Part shown: piece by piece, positions 16,871-25,174 of the stretch | How the letters are laid out: each line of letters opens with the position of its first letter | How positions within the stretch are numbered: the stretch's first letter is position 1 | Source: JBDRNO01 sp043811005 | GTDB taxonomy: Bacteria; Bacteroidota; Bacteroidia; NORP154 | Assembly (NCBI GenBank): GCA_043811005.1 | Contig: JBDRNO010000240.1 | Span: 1-64,000, forward strand | Length of the DNA stretch: 64,000 nt | Direction: 5' to 3' | Position numbers and translations under genes: made by a program | Notes under the pieces: model-generated | Seen by the model: only the letters and a program-made list of their open reading frames with translations | Databases searched by the model: none | Told to the model about the DNA's origin: nothing

Positions 16871-17422
16871 ATGTTATTAGAAGGTAAATTCACAGTAAAA
16901 GCACCTATTGATAAGTTATTTAACTCGCTTTTAGAAGCGGAGGCACTGCAAGCCTGTGTGCCGGGCGCAGAGAAGATCGTACGTTTGGATGATAAAACTT
17001 ATGATTGTATAGTCAAACAAAAAGTTGGTCCAATTGGCGTTCGGTTTAAGTTTAAGATCATACTAACAAAATTAGCCCCCCCGAATCACATAGAGATGGA
17101 AGGTGAAGGTGAAGATATTGGAAAGGCAGGGCGTTTCACGAAAAAAACATCCATAGATTTTAAGGAATTAGAGGACGGAGAAGTCGAGGTTTCTTACAAG
17201 TGTAATGCCAACATAGTAGGCAAACTGGCAATGTTCGGAGACAGGATTATGAAGGCAAAGGCAAAAAAAGTAGAAAACGAGTTTACCGAGAACCTCAGAA
17301 ATAGACTCGGAGGTGACTCTGTAAAAAAGGAACAGCCCCCACCAAAACAGATTTGCATAAAACGCTGGTTGTGTTATCCGTTGAATGTTATACGTAATAT
17401 GTTCAGAAAAGCTCAACACTGA
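16871..17422 (+). CDS. CoxG-like SRPBCC-domain protein
   Basis: The 183-residue protein matches the CO-dehydrogenase subunit G family (SRPBCC/START-like fold): EGKFTVKAPIDKLFNSL, then CVPGAEKI, VGPIGVRFKF, the strongly conserved VSYKCNANIVGKLAMFG and a helical tail. In characterised CO oxidisers CoxG recruits or anchors the molybdenum hydroxylase at the membrane and quinone pool. The last 30 residues (after about 152) are basic and would suit a membrane-proximal tail, although no clear transmembrane helix is visible. It completes the operon of molybdenum hydroxylase genes. Confidence 0.85.
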   Translation: MLLEGKFTVKAPIDKLFNSLLEAEALQACVPGAEKIVRLDDKTYDCIVKQKVGPIGVRFKFKIILTKLAPPNHIEMEGEGEDIGKAGRFTKKTSIDFKELEDGEVEVSYKCNANIVGKLAMFGDRIMKAKAKKVENEFTENLRNRLGGDSVKKEQPPPKQICIKRWLCYPLNVIRNMFRKAQH

Positions 17423-17750
17423 CGGACTTTCTTTTATATAACAATAACATAAATTCAAACAAAAAATCAAAATATATAAGTTGATTATATTTCTCGCAAA
17501 AATTATAAATAACAGTTTTTTAAATTACTAACAAATTTGTTAGTAACAATTTTGTTACTTAAAGAAGCTTTAGTAAAAAAGAAATTATTGACACCTTTAG
17601 CTCTGAGATAAAATTTGTTGATCCTTCATTTGAATTATGGTTTAAAATAAAATATTATTAAGCTGTATTCGGTTTTTGATAATAAAGAATTCAATATAAC
17701 TATATTTGTACTCCAAAATTTTTAAAAACAAAATACAAAAAGGAGATAAA
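17423..17750. other. intergenic region with a promoter-like site
   Basis: About 330 bp without a supportable gene. It contains a small palindrome CTAACAAATTTGTTAG (17528-17543) and, near the thiolase gene, TATATTTG at 17701-17708, a good -7 element, with TTG 22 bp upstream (17676-17678), slightly longer than the usual spacing. A short frame ending about 17661 shows no recognisable similarity. Confidence 0.4.
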
Positions 17751-17751
17751 C

Positions 17752-18948
17752 ATGAAAGAAGTAGAATCAATGTTTCCAAAGGCAAGGATCCCTTATGGCA
17801 CATGGGGCAGCAGCTTTTTCCCGGCATGGCAGACTTCTGCATTAGCAGAAGTAAACATCGGTCAGTTTGCCGGAGAAGCTATGGCAACCATACTTGGAAA
17901 AAGAAAAGTTCCCAGGACAGAACTGGAATACCTGGTTATCGGCTCAACAATTCCATATCACTGGAAATTCTGGAACGCTCCGCTTTTAGCCAGTTGTTTG
18001 GGGCACCGGATCCCAGGGTTTCATATGGAGCAGGCATGTGCTACCGGACTAACTTCAGTAGTGCTGGCAGGTTCTGAAGTAAATGCAGGGACTTATGATG
18101 CTGTTGGAGTATTAACATTTGACAGGACAAGCGATTCTCCTGCAAGCGTATTCCCTGAACGCAGGGCTCACAGAAGGACTGAAGTGATGTCTGATGTATG
18201 GGATAATTTCGGTTTTGACCCTGCAACAGGCGGTTCGATGATCGCTACGGGAGGAGTGGCTGCCCGGAAATACAAGATCAACCGATCTGAAGTGGATGAG
18301 TTGACATACCTGCGATATAAACAATATTTTGATGCTAAGAATTCCGGCTTTCTTGATCGCATCCTGTTCCCCTTCAATATATTAAATGTACAGGGACGGC
18401 TTCTTGGCAAAGTGGATGACGACTATGGCATACGTCCGGTAACACTGCAAGGGTTAAAAGCAATGCCTGAGCTTGATACATGCGTAACAGGCGGGGGGCA
18501 GACACATGCTTCAGACGGAATGGCTACGATGCTTGTAACTACACAGGAAAAAGCCAGGGAATTAAGCCCTAAACCTGAGATTGATATCCGGTTTATTGCA
18601 AAAGTAGAAGTACGTGCACTTCCGGATCTCATGCCTGAAGCACCGGGACTTGCTGTCAAAAAGCTGTTGCAACGGACCGGTTTAACCATGGACGACATGG
18701 CTGTAGTGAAAAACCACAATCCATTCGCTGTTAACGATGCTATATTTTCAAAAATGCTGGATTACGACTGGCGCAACATGAACAAAACCGGATGTTCGCT
18801 TGTCTGGGGACATCCGCAGGGACCAACACTTACAAGGATCATTATTGAATCGCTTGAAGAAGCTGTTGACCTGGGAGGCGGTTATGTACTGGTTTTCGGA
18901 TGTGCAGCAGGGGATGTGGGGATAGCGGCAATATTTAAAATTTCGTAA
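17752..18948 (+). CDS. thiolase-family acyl-CoA acyltransferase
   Basis: A 398-residue thiolase. The nucleophilic Cys is in EQACATGL (about residue 93), the conserved His in WGHPQGPT and the second Cys in VFGCAAGDVG, where most thiolases have CAGGG; NPFAVNDA replaces the usual NEAFA. The enzyme would cleave a 3-oxoacyl-CoA or condense two acyl-CoAs. AAAAGGAGAT just before the ATG is a strong ribosome binding site. It stands between the molybdenum hydroxylase operon and a dehydrogenase-hydratase fusion gene, which together supply hydratase, dehydrogenase and thiolase steps of a beta-oxidation-like route. Substrate unknown. Confidence 0.88.
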   Translation: MKEVESMFPKARIPYGTWGSSFFPAWQTSALAEVNIGQFAGEAMATILGKRKVPRTELEYLVIGSTIPYHWKFWNAPLLASCLGHRIPGFHMEQACATGLTSVVLAGSEVNAGTYDAVGVLTFDRTSDSPASVFPERRAHRRTEVMSDVWDNFGFDPATGGSMIATGGVAARKYKINRSEVDELTYLRYKQYFDAKNSGFLDRILFPFNILNVQGRLLGKVDDDYGIRPVTLQGLKAMPELDTCVTGGGQTHASDGMATMLVTTQEKARELSPKPEIDIRFIAKVEVRALPDLMPEAPGLAVKKLLQRTGLTMDDMAVVKNHNPFAVNDAIFSKMLDYDWRNMNKTGCSLVWGHPQGPTLTRIIIESLEEAVDLGGGYVLVFGCAAGDVGIAAIFKIS

Positions 18949-18993
18949 CTAATCAGCAGTTATAATATAGCTGTTATATTGCTATTTGAATAT

Positions 18994-19208
18994 TGAATGA
19001 TGAACATTTGAATGATGAATTATGAATAGAAACAGAAAAATTGGTAAAATCTCATGAGAAACTTGATCCTGCATTAACCGAATGTAACGAGTTAATTTCA
19101 ATTTTCGTTTCAAACATAAAGACCGCTGAAAAATAATAGTTTTATTTAGAATAAACGAACATAAAAATTCATCATTCATCATTCGATTGTTCAAATGTTC
19201 ATCATTCA
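18994..19208. repeat. inverted-repeat-bounded segment carrying a four-helix-bundle gene tail
   Basis: A perfect 18-bp inverted repeat, TGAATGATGAACATTTGA at 18994-19011 and its complement at 19191-19208, encloses about 180 bp in the 405-bp gap between the thiolase and fusion genes. Additional partial copies of the GAATGATGAA motif lie just inside both ends. The enclosed DNA holds the remnant at 19029-19136. Confidence 0.85.
19029..19136 (+). pseudogene. C-terminal fragment of a four-helix-bundle (S23-type) protein
   Basis: Thirty-five codons, opening directly after an in-frame stop, encode a tail ending ELISIFVSNIKTAEK. This matches the conserved C-terminal helix of the four-helix-bundle proteins related to the 23S rRNA intervening-sequence protein, which are very common in Bacteroidota. 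The first two thirds of such a protein (about 120 residues) are absent, so it is a relic. Confidence 0.6.
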
Positions 19209-19353
19209 GTAAAAGAGAACTTTATCAATAGAACTGATTGGTTACAAAATTTCGCAATTAATCAGCTTGATTAATTTCCAAAAAAAATGGAATTTAGTTT
19301 TCGTTAACATGCTTAGTAATAATGAAGATATAAGAACTTAAGGAGGTAAAATT

Positions 19354-21441
19354 ATGACAAATCAAATGAGACAATCAACTCTCCACACACTGGGTTTAGG
19401 TTCAGTTATGGAAATATTTCAAAATGGTAAATTACCGGTTACCGCTGATGAGCTTGTTGACCAGGTTTTCGGTAAAGCGGGCAACAGAGGAGCTCTCGTT
19501 ATTTCAGGAGCCAACGGTATTGTAGGTGCCGGAAAAACAATGCAGCTCGGATCAAGACTTGAACGCTATGGAGTGCCGATAATAGCGCTTGATTTCCCTG
19601 GAGTACCTGACGGTATAGCGAACCAGTACCCTGGGCTTGTAAGATCATTCGGGAAAGAGAATGCCAATAAGGTCATGGGTAATATTATCAAATTTTCTTA
19701 TGATGGGACTACCCTTCCTGAAGGTTTGTCTGCCTATCAACCCCGGTTCCTGTTGGAAGCTATTCCTGAAATTCTTGATATCAAGATAAAACATTACGAA
19801 ACTTTCAAGGCAAAGTTCCCGGAGATAGATATCTGGTCAGTCACATCAGGGTTCCCTCGCTCTTCTCTCGGTGTTGGTATTGCCCATCCGGCATTCCCGC
19901 ACGAGATCAACAAGATATGGGAGATAGTAGAACCTGAACCATCCAACAGCACAAAACTTCTCTGGGCATTGGGACTGATACCAATGCCGGTGAGTGACAA
20001 CTGGTCTTTCGTTCTCGATGTGCTGTTCTGCGGATTAACCCTTGCAGGATCGAGATTCTGTGAGGCAACCAACATGCCATTCTGGAAAGCTGATAAGTAT
20101 ATCCGTAAATTCCTGGGACCGAACCCATTCAGAGCACATGACGCTATCGGTGCCGGTGGAGCTAACTTCCTGACATGGTCATGCCTGCATCATTTAAGTA
20201 AACACTATGGAGATCTGTTCACTCCATCTCCAATACTCGATGAAAGAAAAGACAGCGGACAGAACTGGTATCCATTGGATCATTTCCGTCCATTAGTTGA
20301 CTGGTCCATGACAGAGGAAGATACTGATGAATTTCACGCATGGGTACTCGGTGCCTTAATACAGATGACAAGTCTCATGCTCCACGAAAACAGGTCTCAT
20401 CTCTCACAAATGAATCTCATTGGTGAACTCTGCGCCCAGTTCAAAAGTGGAATAATAGCAACTATCCGCAGCCATGGTCCAGATGGTGCCCGGAAATTAG
20501 TTGAAGATTATCATAAATTGCATCCTGCTGCAGCTAAAAAAGCATGGCATCCGGAGGTTTTTGATAATATTGAAACTCCTGAATGGCAGCAACTATATGT
20601 TAATGCAGAACATGATGGTGAGGTTGGGGTTATTTCAATAAACCGTGAAAGCTATAACTATGATGTGAACACTGAATTGAACAGGGCTATTGATTGGCTC
20701 AAATCAGCAGGTATTGAAAATGTTATTATTACAGGTGATTTCCATCTTGCAACGCAGATGACAGGCGCTGATACAACTGATTTCTTCCCTGCCGTTGAAG
20801 ATGTGGCAAAAGGTGTGGAACTCTGCAACTCATGGTCAGCAACTGCCAGACGGCTGAATAGCGATTTCAAAACATCTGTAGGATTTATTAATGGAAAACG
20901 TTGTATGGGTGGATTCCTTGAGCTGATGATGCATTGCCAATATCTTGTTGCAGAAGGTAATGCTGTTCTTAGTATGCCCGAGGTTACATTACCGGTTGTG
21001 CCTGGTATGGAGGGGTGTCACTGGCCTTTCAGGAAAGTTAAACCGGAAGATTATCAAAACCTGCTCAGGTTACTACTGACGGGGAAGCCGGTTAGAGCGA
21101 AAGAAGCTGTTGGTTGGTTAACAGATTATGCCGGTACAATGGAAGAGTCCATAAAAATGTCATGGAAGATAGCTACAGGTGCTGATCATGGATTAAAGAA
21201 ACGTGAAGTTGTTGAAGAAAAGATTGAAAATGTACTGAAGGAAGTACCAGGGCTGGAAAATGGCGATGCCTCAATGGAAGATACACGAAAAGCTATAATA
21301 GAATCCATACAAAATACCTGTAATGTATCATTGTCAGAAGCTATCTCAATTCAATCAAAACATGCAGGCAATTTCATGGGCACGTCACAATTCAAAAAAG
21401 GTGTTATTGGAACAACCTACACAAAAACGTGGTTGGTCTGA
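19354..21441 (+). CDS. fusion protein: Rossmann-type dehydrogenase-like N-terminus plus enoyl-CoA hydratase/isomerase C-terminus
   Basis: The 695-residue protein begins after a strong Shine-Dalgarno sequence (AAGGAGG). Residues 45-75 (ALVISGANGIVGAGKTMQLG, ending in an acidic strand end IIALDFPG) look like a nucleotide-binding dehydrogenase start of the 3-hydroxyacyl-CoA dehydrogenase kind. The C-terminal third (about 420-620) is crotonase-like: VGVISINRES, FHLATQMTGAD, INGKRCMGGFLELMMHCQYLVAE and FSMPEVTLPVVPG-like sequence, with LLTGKPVRAKEAVGWL. The domain order is the reverse of the usual FadB/FadJ (crotonase first), and the middle is unlike standard multifunctional enzymes, so the assignment of the N-terminal half is tentative. 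It ends in a strong terminator. Confidence 0.75.
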   Translation: MTNQMRQSTLHTLGLGSVMEIFQNGKLPVTADELVDQVFGKAGNRGALVISGANGIVGAGKTMQLGSRLERYGVPIIALDFPGVPDGIANQYPGLVRSFGKENANKVMGNIIKFSYDGTTLPEGLSAYQPRFLLEAIPEILDIKIKHYETFKAKFPEIDIWSVTSGFPRSSLGVGIAHPAFPHEINKIWEIVEPEPSNSTKLLWALGLIPMPVSDNWSFVLDVLFCGLTLAGSRFCEATNMPFWKADKYIRKFLGPNPFRAHDAIGAGGANFLTWSCLHHLSKHYGDLFTPSPILDERKDSGQNWYPLDHFRPLVDWSMTEEDTDEFHAWVLGALIQMTSLMLHENRSHLSQMNLIGELCAQFKSGIIATIRSHGPDGARKLVEDYHKLHPAAAKKAWHPEVFDNIETPEWQQLYVNAEHDGEVGVISINRESYNYDVNTELNRAIDWLKSAGIENVIITGDFHLATQMTGADTTDFFPAVEDVAKGVELCNSWSATARRLNSDFKTSVGFINGKRCMGGFLELMMHCQYLVAEGNAVLSMPEVTLPVVPGMEGCHWPFRKVKPEDYQNLLRLLLTGKPVRAKEAVGWLTDYAGTMEESIKMSWKIATGADHGLKKREVVEEKIENVLKEVPGLENGDASMEDTRKAIIESIQNTCNVSLSEAISIQSKHAGNFMGTSQFKKGVIGTTYTKTWLV

Positions 21442-21458
21442 CAGGCATGAAATATAAA

Positions 21459-21493
21459 AACCTTTACGAACTTTAAAAAGTCTCGTAAAGGTT
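21459..21493 (+). terminator. hairpin downstream of the fusion gene
   Basis: AACCTTTACGA and TCGTAAAGGTT form a perfect 11-bp stem around a 13-base loop, 18 bp after the stop codon. No T-run follows directly; it may act with the next hairpin or stabilise the transcript end. Confidence 0.5.
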
Positions 21494-21503
21494 ATCTGAA
21501 AGT

Positions 21504-21533
21504 AAAGCCCTTCCATTTGGAAGGGCTTTTTTG
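21504..21533 (+). terminator. intrinsic terminator of the plus-strand catabolic operon
   Basis: AAAGCCCTTCC and GGAAGGGCTTT form an 11-bp perfect stem with loop ATTT, followed by TTTTTTG. This is a textbook rho-independent terminator, 63 bp after the fusion gene stop. Because the stem begins with A-run and ends with T-run it may work for both strands, but the opposite strand's aminotransferase gene ends about 295 bp away. Confidence 0.88.
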
Positions 21534-21828
21534 TATTTTAAATTAATACGTATCGAAATTTAAAAATTTTCCTTTACTGATAGGTGTTCCCGCTACTTGC
21601 TAATATTGTTTACTCCTGGCTTCTCGCTTCTGGCCTCTCGCTAAATCACGTTCAATTCTATCAATAAAATTATTTAATTTCCTGCCAAATTTCCAGATTT
21701 CGGTAACTCATATTATATCATTTTTGCCAGTTGCCAGTAGCGAGCAGCAAGGAGCGAACAACTCGCAACATTTCTAATTTCCTAAGCACGTAATATTAAT
21801 TGCTTTTATAATCAATTTACAAAGTTCT
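21534..21828. other. convergent intergenic region with repeats
   Basis: About 295 bp between two convergent transcription units. It holds CTGGCTTCTCGCTTCTGGCC and GCCAGTTGCCAGTAGCGAGC-like stretches that can pair imperfectly, related in style to the CCAGT-type dispersed repeats at 31490-31575. No coding frame is supportable. Confidence 0.4.
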
Positions 21829-22839
21829 TTATTTCCTCAAGCACTCAATTATTCTTCTGTTTACCTCGCTTCTACCAATAGTTATACGCAACGATTTCTC
21901 CTGTCCGAAAATATCCATATTGCATATTAATATTCCTTCATCTGATAGTTGTTTAAAAACTCTCTCTTTGCTCTCATGCTGATCAAAATACATGTAAATA
22001 AAGTTCCCCTGTGAAGGAACAACATTATAGCCTAAATTCGCAAGTTCATGATAAAGGAAGTTTCTCTCTTCATTATTAAAAATAGCACACTTTTCAATAA
22101 ATTCATGATCATCTAATGCGGCACAAGCTGCAGCGGAGGCAAGAGAGTTTATTCTATATGGCATGCTTCTTTCTTCCACCTCTTGAACAATACCTTCATG
22201 AGCAATTGCATAGCCAATACGCAAACCAGCCAAACCATAGATCTTTGAAAAACTGTGAAGAATGATCAGGTTTGGAAATTCCTTCTGAAGCTTTAATGAA
22301 TCGGGATAGGTAACATCAGTAACATATTCATAATATGCTTCATCAATTATTACGAGTATTTCGGATGAAATTGCTTTCAACAACCGGTATAATGAATCAT
22401 GTGATATTATTGTTCCGGTAGGATTATTGGGATTGGCAATAAAAATCACCTTTGTTTTTTCTCCAGGTAAGGGAAAAAGGTTATTTACATCACATGTGAA
22501 GTCAGTTAGTTTCGCAAAACTGCATTTTTTCTTATTTGCTTTGGCTAACAAACCGTAGGCAACAAAACTGTTCTCAAAGGTCAATACTTCTTCATCGTAA
22601 TTCACAAAATTCTTTATAATCATATCAATCATACCAACCGAACCTGCTGAAAGTGCAATATTTTGAGACAGCACATTATGTTTCCCCGCTAATATATCCT
22701 TTAATGTAAAGGGATGATACTCAGGATAACGATGGACATTGTGATAATTGTCCTTTATCGCTTCCAACGCCAACGGGGAAGTTCCCAACGCATTTTCGTT
22801 GGAAGCAAGTTTGATAATATCCAGGGTTTTTTCTATCAA
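21829..22839 (-). CDS. HisC-like class I/II aminotransferase
   Basis: The 336-residue PLP enzyme resembles histidinol-phosphate aminotransferase: LASNENALGTSPLALEAI near the N-terminus, FIANPNNPTGT (PLP-contact Asn), VIIDEAYYEY, the Schiff-base Lys in HSFSKIYGLAGLRIGY and the C-terminal LRITIGRSEVNRRII with the carboxylate-binding Arg. HisC-family enzymes outside his operons often transaminate aromatic amino acids or related 2-oxo acids. No his genes are near; instead it follows, on the same strand, dehydrogenases and ahead of them 2-oxoacid:ferredoxin oxidoreductase genes, so an amino acid to 2-oxo acid step feeding IorAB is plausible. It is slightly short (typical 350-360) but complete. Confidence 0.82.
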   Translation of the reverse strand: MIEKTLDIIKLASNENALGTSPLALEAIKDNYHNVHRYPEYHPFTLKDILAGKHNVLSQNIALSAGSVGMIDMIIKNFVNYDEEVLTFENSFVAYGLLAKANKKKCSFAKLTDFTCDVNNLFPLPGEKTKVIFIANPNNPTGTIISHDSLYRLLKAISSEILVIIDEAYYEYVTDVTYPDSLKLQKEFPNLIILHSFSKIYGLAGLRIGYAIAHEGIVQEVEERSMPYRINSLASAAACAALDDHEFIEKCAIFNNEERNFLYHELANLGYNVVPSQGNFIYMYFDQHESKERVFKQLSDEGILICNMDIFGQEKSLRITIGRSEVNRRIIECLRK

Positions 22840-22950
22840 GAAATCGCTATTTAGAATATAACATAGTAATTATTAAAAAGATTTAAATATCTCCCGCTAA
22901 GCTCGCTAAGCCCGCAAAGAACGCGATGATTAATTAACATAAAACTTTGT

Positions 22951-22964
22951 CCGCCAGCTGGCGG
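22951..22964. repeat. GC-rich palindrome CCGCCAGCTGGCGG
   Basis: A perfect 14-bp palindrome in the AT-rich gap between the aminotransferase and FAD-subunit genes. The same core (CGCCAGCTGGCG) occurs at the right end of the insertion in leuS (50319-50334), and GC-rich relatives are seen at 52345-52385 and 52910-52930. Confidence 0.85.
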
Positions 22965-23012
22965 AAGCTTTGCGGAAAATATAAACTTTATTAAATTTTT
23001 AATACAATAATT

Positions 23013-23895
23013 TTACCCCAAAAATATACTTTTACTTACATTAAACAAAACTTCTTTTCGATACCATGCTGAAGCCCGGATATCGGAAATGGGTGATGCA
23101 TATTCCAGTACTTTTCCGGCAAATTCTTCTTTTTCTTCTTCGGAAAGTTTGGAAAAATCTTTACCAATCAAAAAATTGCAGGCAGAATTAATGAACTTAA
23201 TAGTTGGTGCAGCCGAACCAATGGCAATCCCTGCACTTAGAACAATATTGTTCTTATCTGCCTGAACGTGATATGCCAAAGAGACCACAGAACATTCCAT
23301 TGAACGTCTTGTTCCTATTTTAATAAAATCAGAGTATATCCCACCCACCTGCTCATTCTGCTTCTGGAATGAGGGAACCAAAACACTTCTTAAAACTTCG
23401 TTTTTTTGTAGAACGGTTTCCCGTACATCAACAAAAAAATTTTGAATAGGGATAACCCTGATTGACCCATCAGTTGATAATATTTCGCATTTAGCTTCCA
23501 AAGCCACTAATGCGCAGGCGATGTCGCCTGCGGGTGAAGCAGTACAGAGGTTTCCTCCAACAGTTGCTACCTGCCGGATCTGCCTGGAGGCAAGACTATT
23601 GGCTGCTTTAAACAGAACGGGATATTGTTTTTGTAATTTCTTATCGGAAATGATCTTCACAGCTGTCACCATTGCTCCAATCCTGATACCTTCATCACCG
23701 TGTGATATAAAAATAAACTGCTCATCTTGTAGTTTAGCCAGGTTTATTATTGTTAGCTCCTCATCCGGTTGTTTCTTAAGCTCCAATAACAAATCAGTAT
23801 AACCCGCACCAAACCGGAAATTATTACCCCTGATTATTGGTCATTGCTTCCAATAATTCTTTGGTGGTTACAGGGTTGATAATATTAAAGTTCAT
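23013..23895 (-). pseudogene. molybdenum hydroxylase FAD-binding subunit, frameshifted near the N-terminus
   Basis: The coherent frame from 23792 down encodes 259 residues of the FAD subunit of a second xanthine-dehydrogenase-type enzyme (VATVGGNLCTASPAGDIA is the second FAD motif; C-terminal VLSAGIAIGSAAPTI). It has only a TTG start and lacks the usual first 30-35 residues. These are found upstream in another frame: an ATG at 23895 starts MNFNIINPVTTKELLEAM, and the frames join at a GGGG run (minus strand, near 23826). With three G instead of four the protein reads QGNNFRFGAGYTDLLLELKK, the expected first FAD motif. So it is a single-base frameshift, either real or a sequencing error; the rest is undamaged. 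Confidence 0.8.
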
Positions 23896-23952
23896 ACTTG
23901 TAATTTGTGATTTTTAATATTCTTGAATAATCTTCTACTTTAAAAACAGACT

Positions 23953-24933
23953 CTAATCAGGATGAATAATAACCTTAATCGTTTCACCCCCTTTCTCAGC
24001 TAACTTAAATCCTTGCTGAATATCTTCCAATTTAAGGTTATGAGTTATTAATTCCTTTACATTTATTTTTCCGTTGCTGATCAGCTCCATGGATTCTTCA
24101 AGATCATCAGGACCTGCGCCATAACTGGATACAATGGATATTTCATTTCTCCAGAAATCAACAACAGGGATTGGAACGTCCTTGTTTGGAATGGAAAAAA
24201 ACAGGATTATTCCTTTCCGGTCAATGTACCTGAAAGCTTGTTCAAATGCCTGCATCGCACCTGTACATATAATTATCCTGTCTGGCTTTACTTTCAGCAC
24301 ATCATCTGCATAAATCACTTCATCAGCGCCAAATTCCCTTGCTTTATTCATCCTGTAAGAGTCAATATCAATTACAATGACCTTTGCCTTTTTATATTTA
24401 GCAACCTGTATATTCAACAACCCTGAAAATCCAGCGCCCATAACCAGGACTATTTGATTTCCCTTAACAGCGGTAATCCTCTGCGCCCGCACAGCACATG
24501 CCAGGGGTTCGATCAAAGTACCTTCCTCATAAGAAACATTATCCGGTAAAACATAGACACCATACCTGACATTTATTTCGGGAACCCTGATGTATTCGCT
24601 AAAGCCGCCCGGTTCATAATTGCCGTTATGCAATGTCTCGCACGCAGTGTGATTGCCATCATCACAATATTTGCAACTATTGCACGGAACATGATGACTA
24701 ACAAAAACCCTTTGTCCTGTTGTGTATTTATCTGAACGTGATTGGACAATATCACCTGTAATTTCATGACCTAAGATCCGTGGAGCTTTTTTTATCCTGT
24801 ACCACTCCATTATATCTGTTCCGCAAATGCCTGAAGCTCTTACTTTTACAAGGATCTCACCGGCATTTATTTCAGGCACAGCTCTTTCTTCAATCCTTAT
24901 GTCATTATTGTTATGATATACTGCTACTTTCAA
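23953..24933 (-). CDS. zinc-dependent medium-chain alcohol dehydrogenase
   Basis: The 326-residue protein is an MDR-family dehydrogenase. The catalytic zinc ligands are Cys (ASGICGTDIM) and His-Glu (LGHEITG); the structural zinc site is the CNSCKYCDDGNHTAC cluster. The Rossmann NAD(P) site is VLVMGAGFSGLL with VIVIDID. It resembles sorbitol/threonine dehydrogenase-like enzymes that oxidise a secondary alcohol to a ketone; the substrate is not evident. It lies between the LsrF-like aldolase gene and the FAD-subunit gene on the same strand, 57 bp from the latter's ATG, and so probably belongs to the same catabolic operon. Confidence 0.85.
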   Translation of the reverse strand: MKVAVYHNNNDIRIEERAVPEINAGEILVKVRASGICGTDIMEWYRIKKAPRILGHEITGDIVQSRSDKYTTGQRVFVSHHVPCNSCKYCDDGNHTACETLHNGNYEPGGFSEYIRVPEINVRYGVYVLPDNVSYEEGTLIEPLACAVRAQRITAVKGNQIVLVMGAGFSGLLNIQVAKYKKAKVIVIDIDSYRMNKAREFGADEVIYADDVLKVKPDRIIICTGAMQAFEQAFRYIDRKGIILFFSIPNKDVPIPVVDFWRNEISIVSSYGAGPDDLEESMELISNGKINVKELITHNLKLEDIQQGFKLAEKGGETIKVIIHPD

Positions 24934-25003
24934 GATATTTGGTTGGATCGGGATTTAATATTCAAACTTGATATATTGGTAATTAATTATTTAAATTTAA
25001 TAA

Positions 25004-25170
25004 TCAGATTCTGGGTTCCAGGCACTGGGTTCTGGGTTGTTGTTTTTTACTCTAACCCAAAATCAGCACATACCACCCAGTGCCCAGCAACCAGTACCCA
25101 GCAACATTATCTTATTTATACTTAACTCAATTCAATATAATTTCTATTCTTAATTAAATTACGTAATTAT
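25004..25170. repeat. dispersed intergenic repeat of the CCCAGTACCCAG type
   Basis: This stretch contains CTGGGTTCCAGGCACTGGG and, on the other arm, CCCAGTGCCCAGCAACCAG, forming an imperfect long hairpin, followed by TATTTATACTTAACTCAATT and ending ACGTAATTATGTTCTTAT. A clearly related copy lies at 61690-61850 with the same order of blocks, and parts recur at 33866-33970 and 60700-60720. All copies are intergenic. Function unknown; a non-autonomous mobile element is the simplest guess. Confidence 0.75.
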
Positions 25171-25174
25171 GTTC

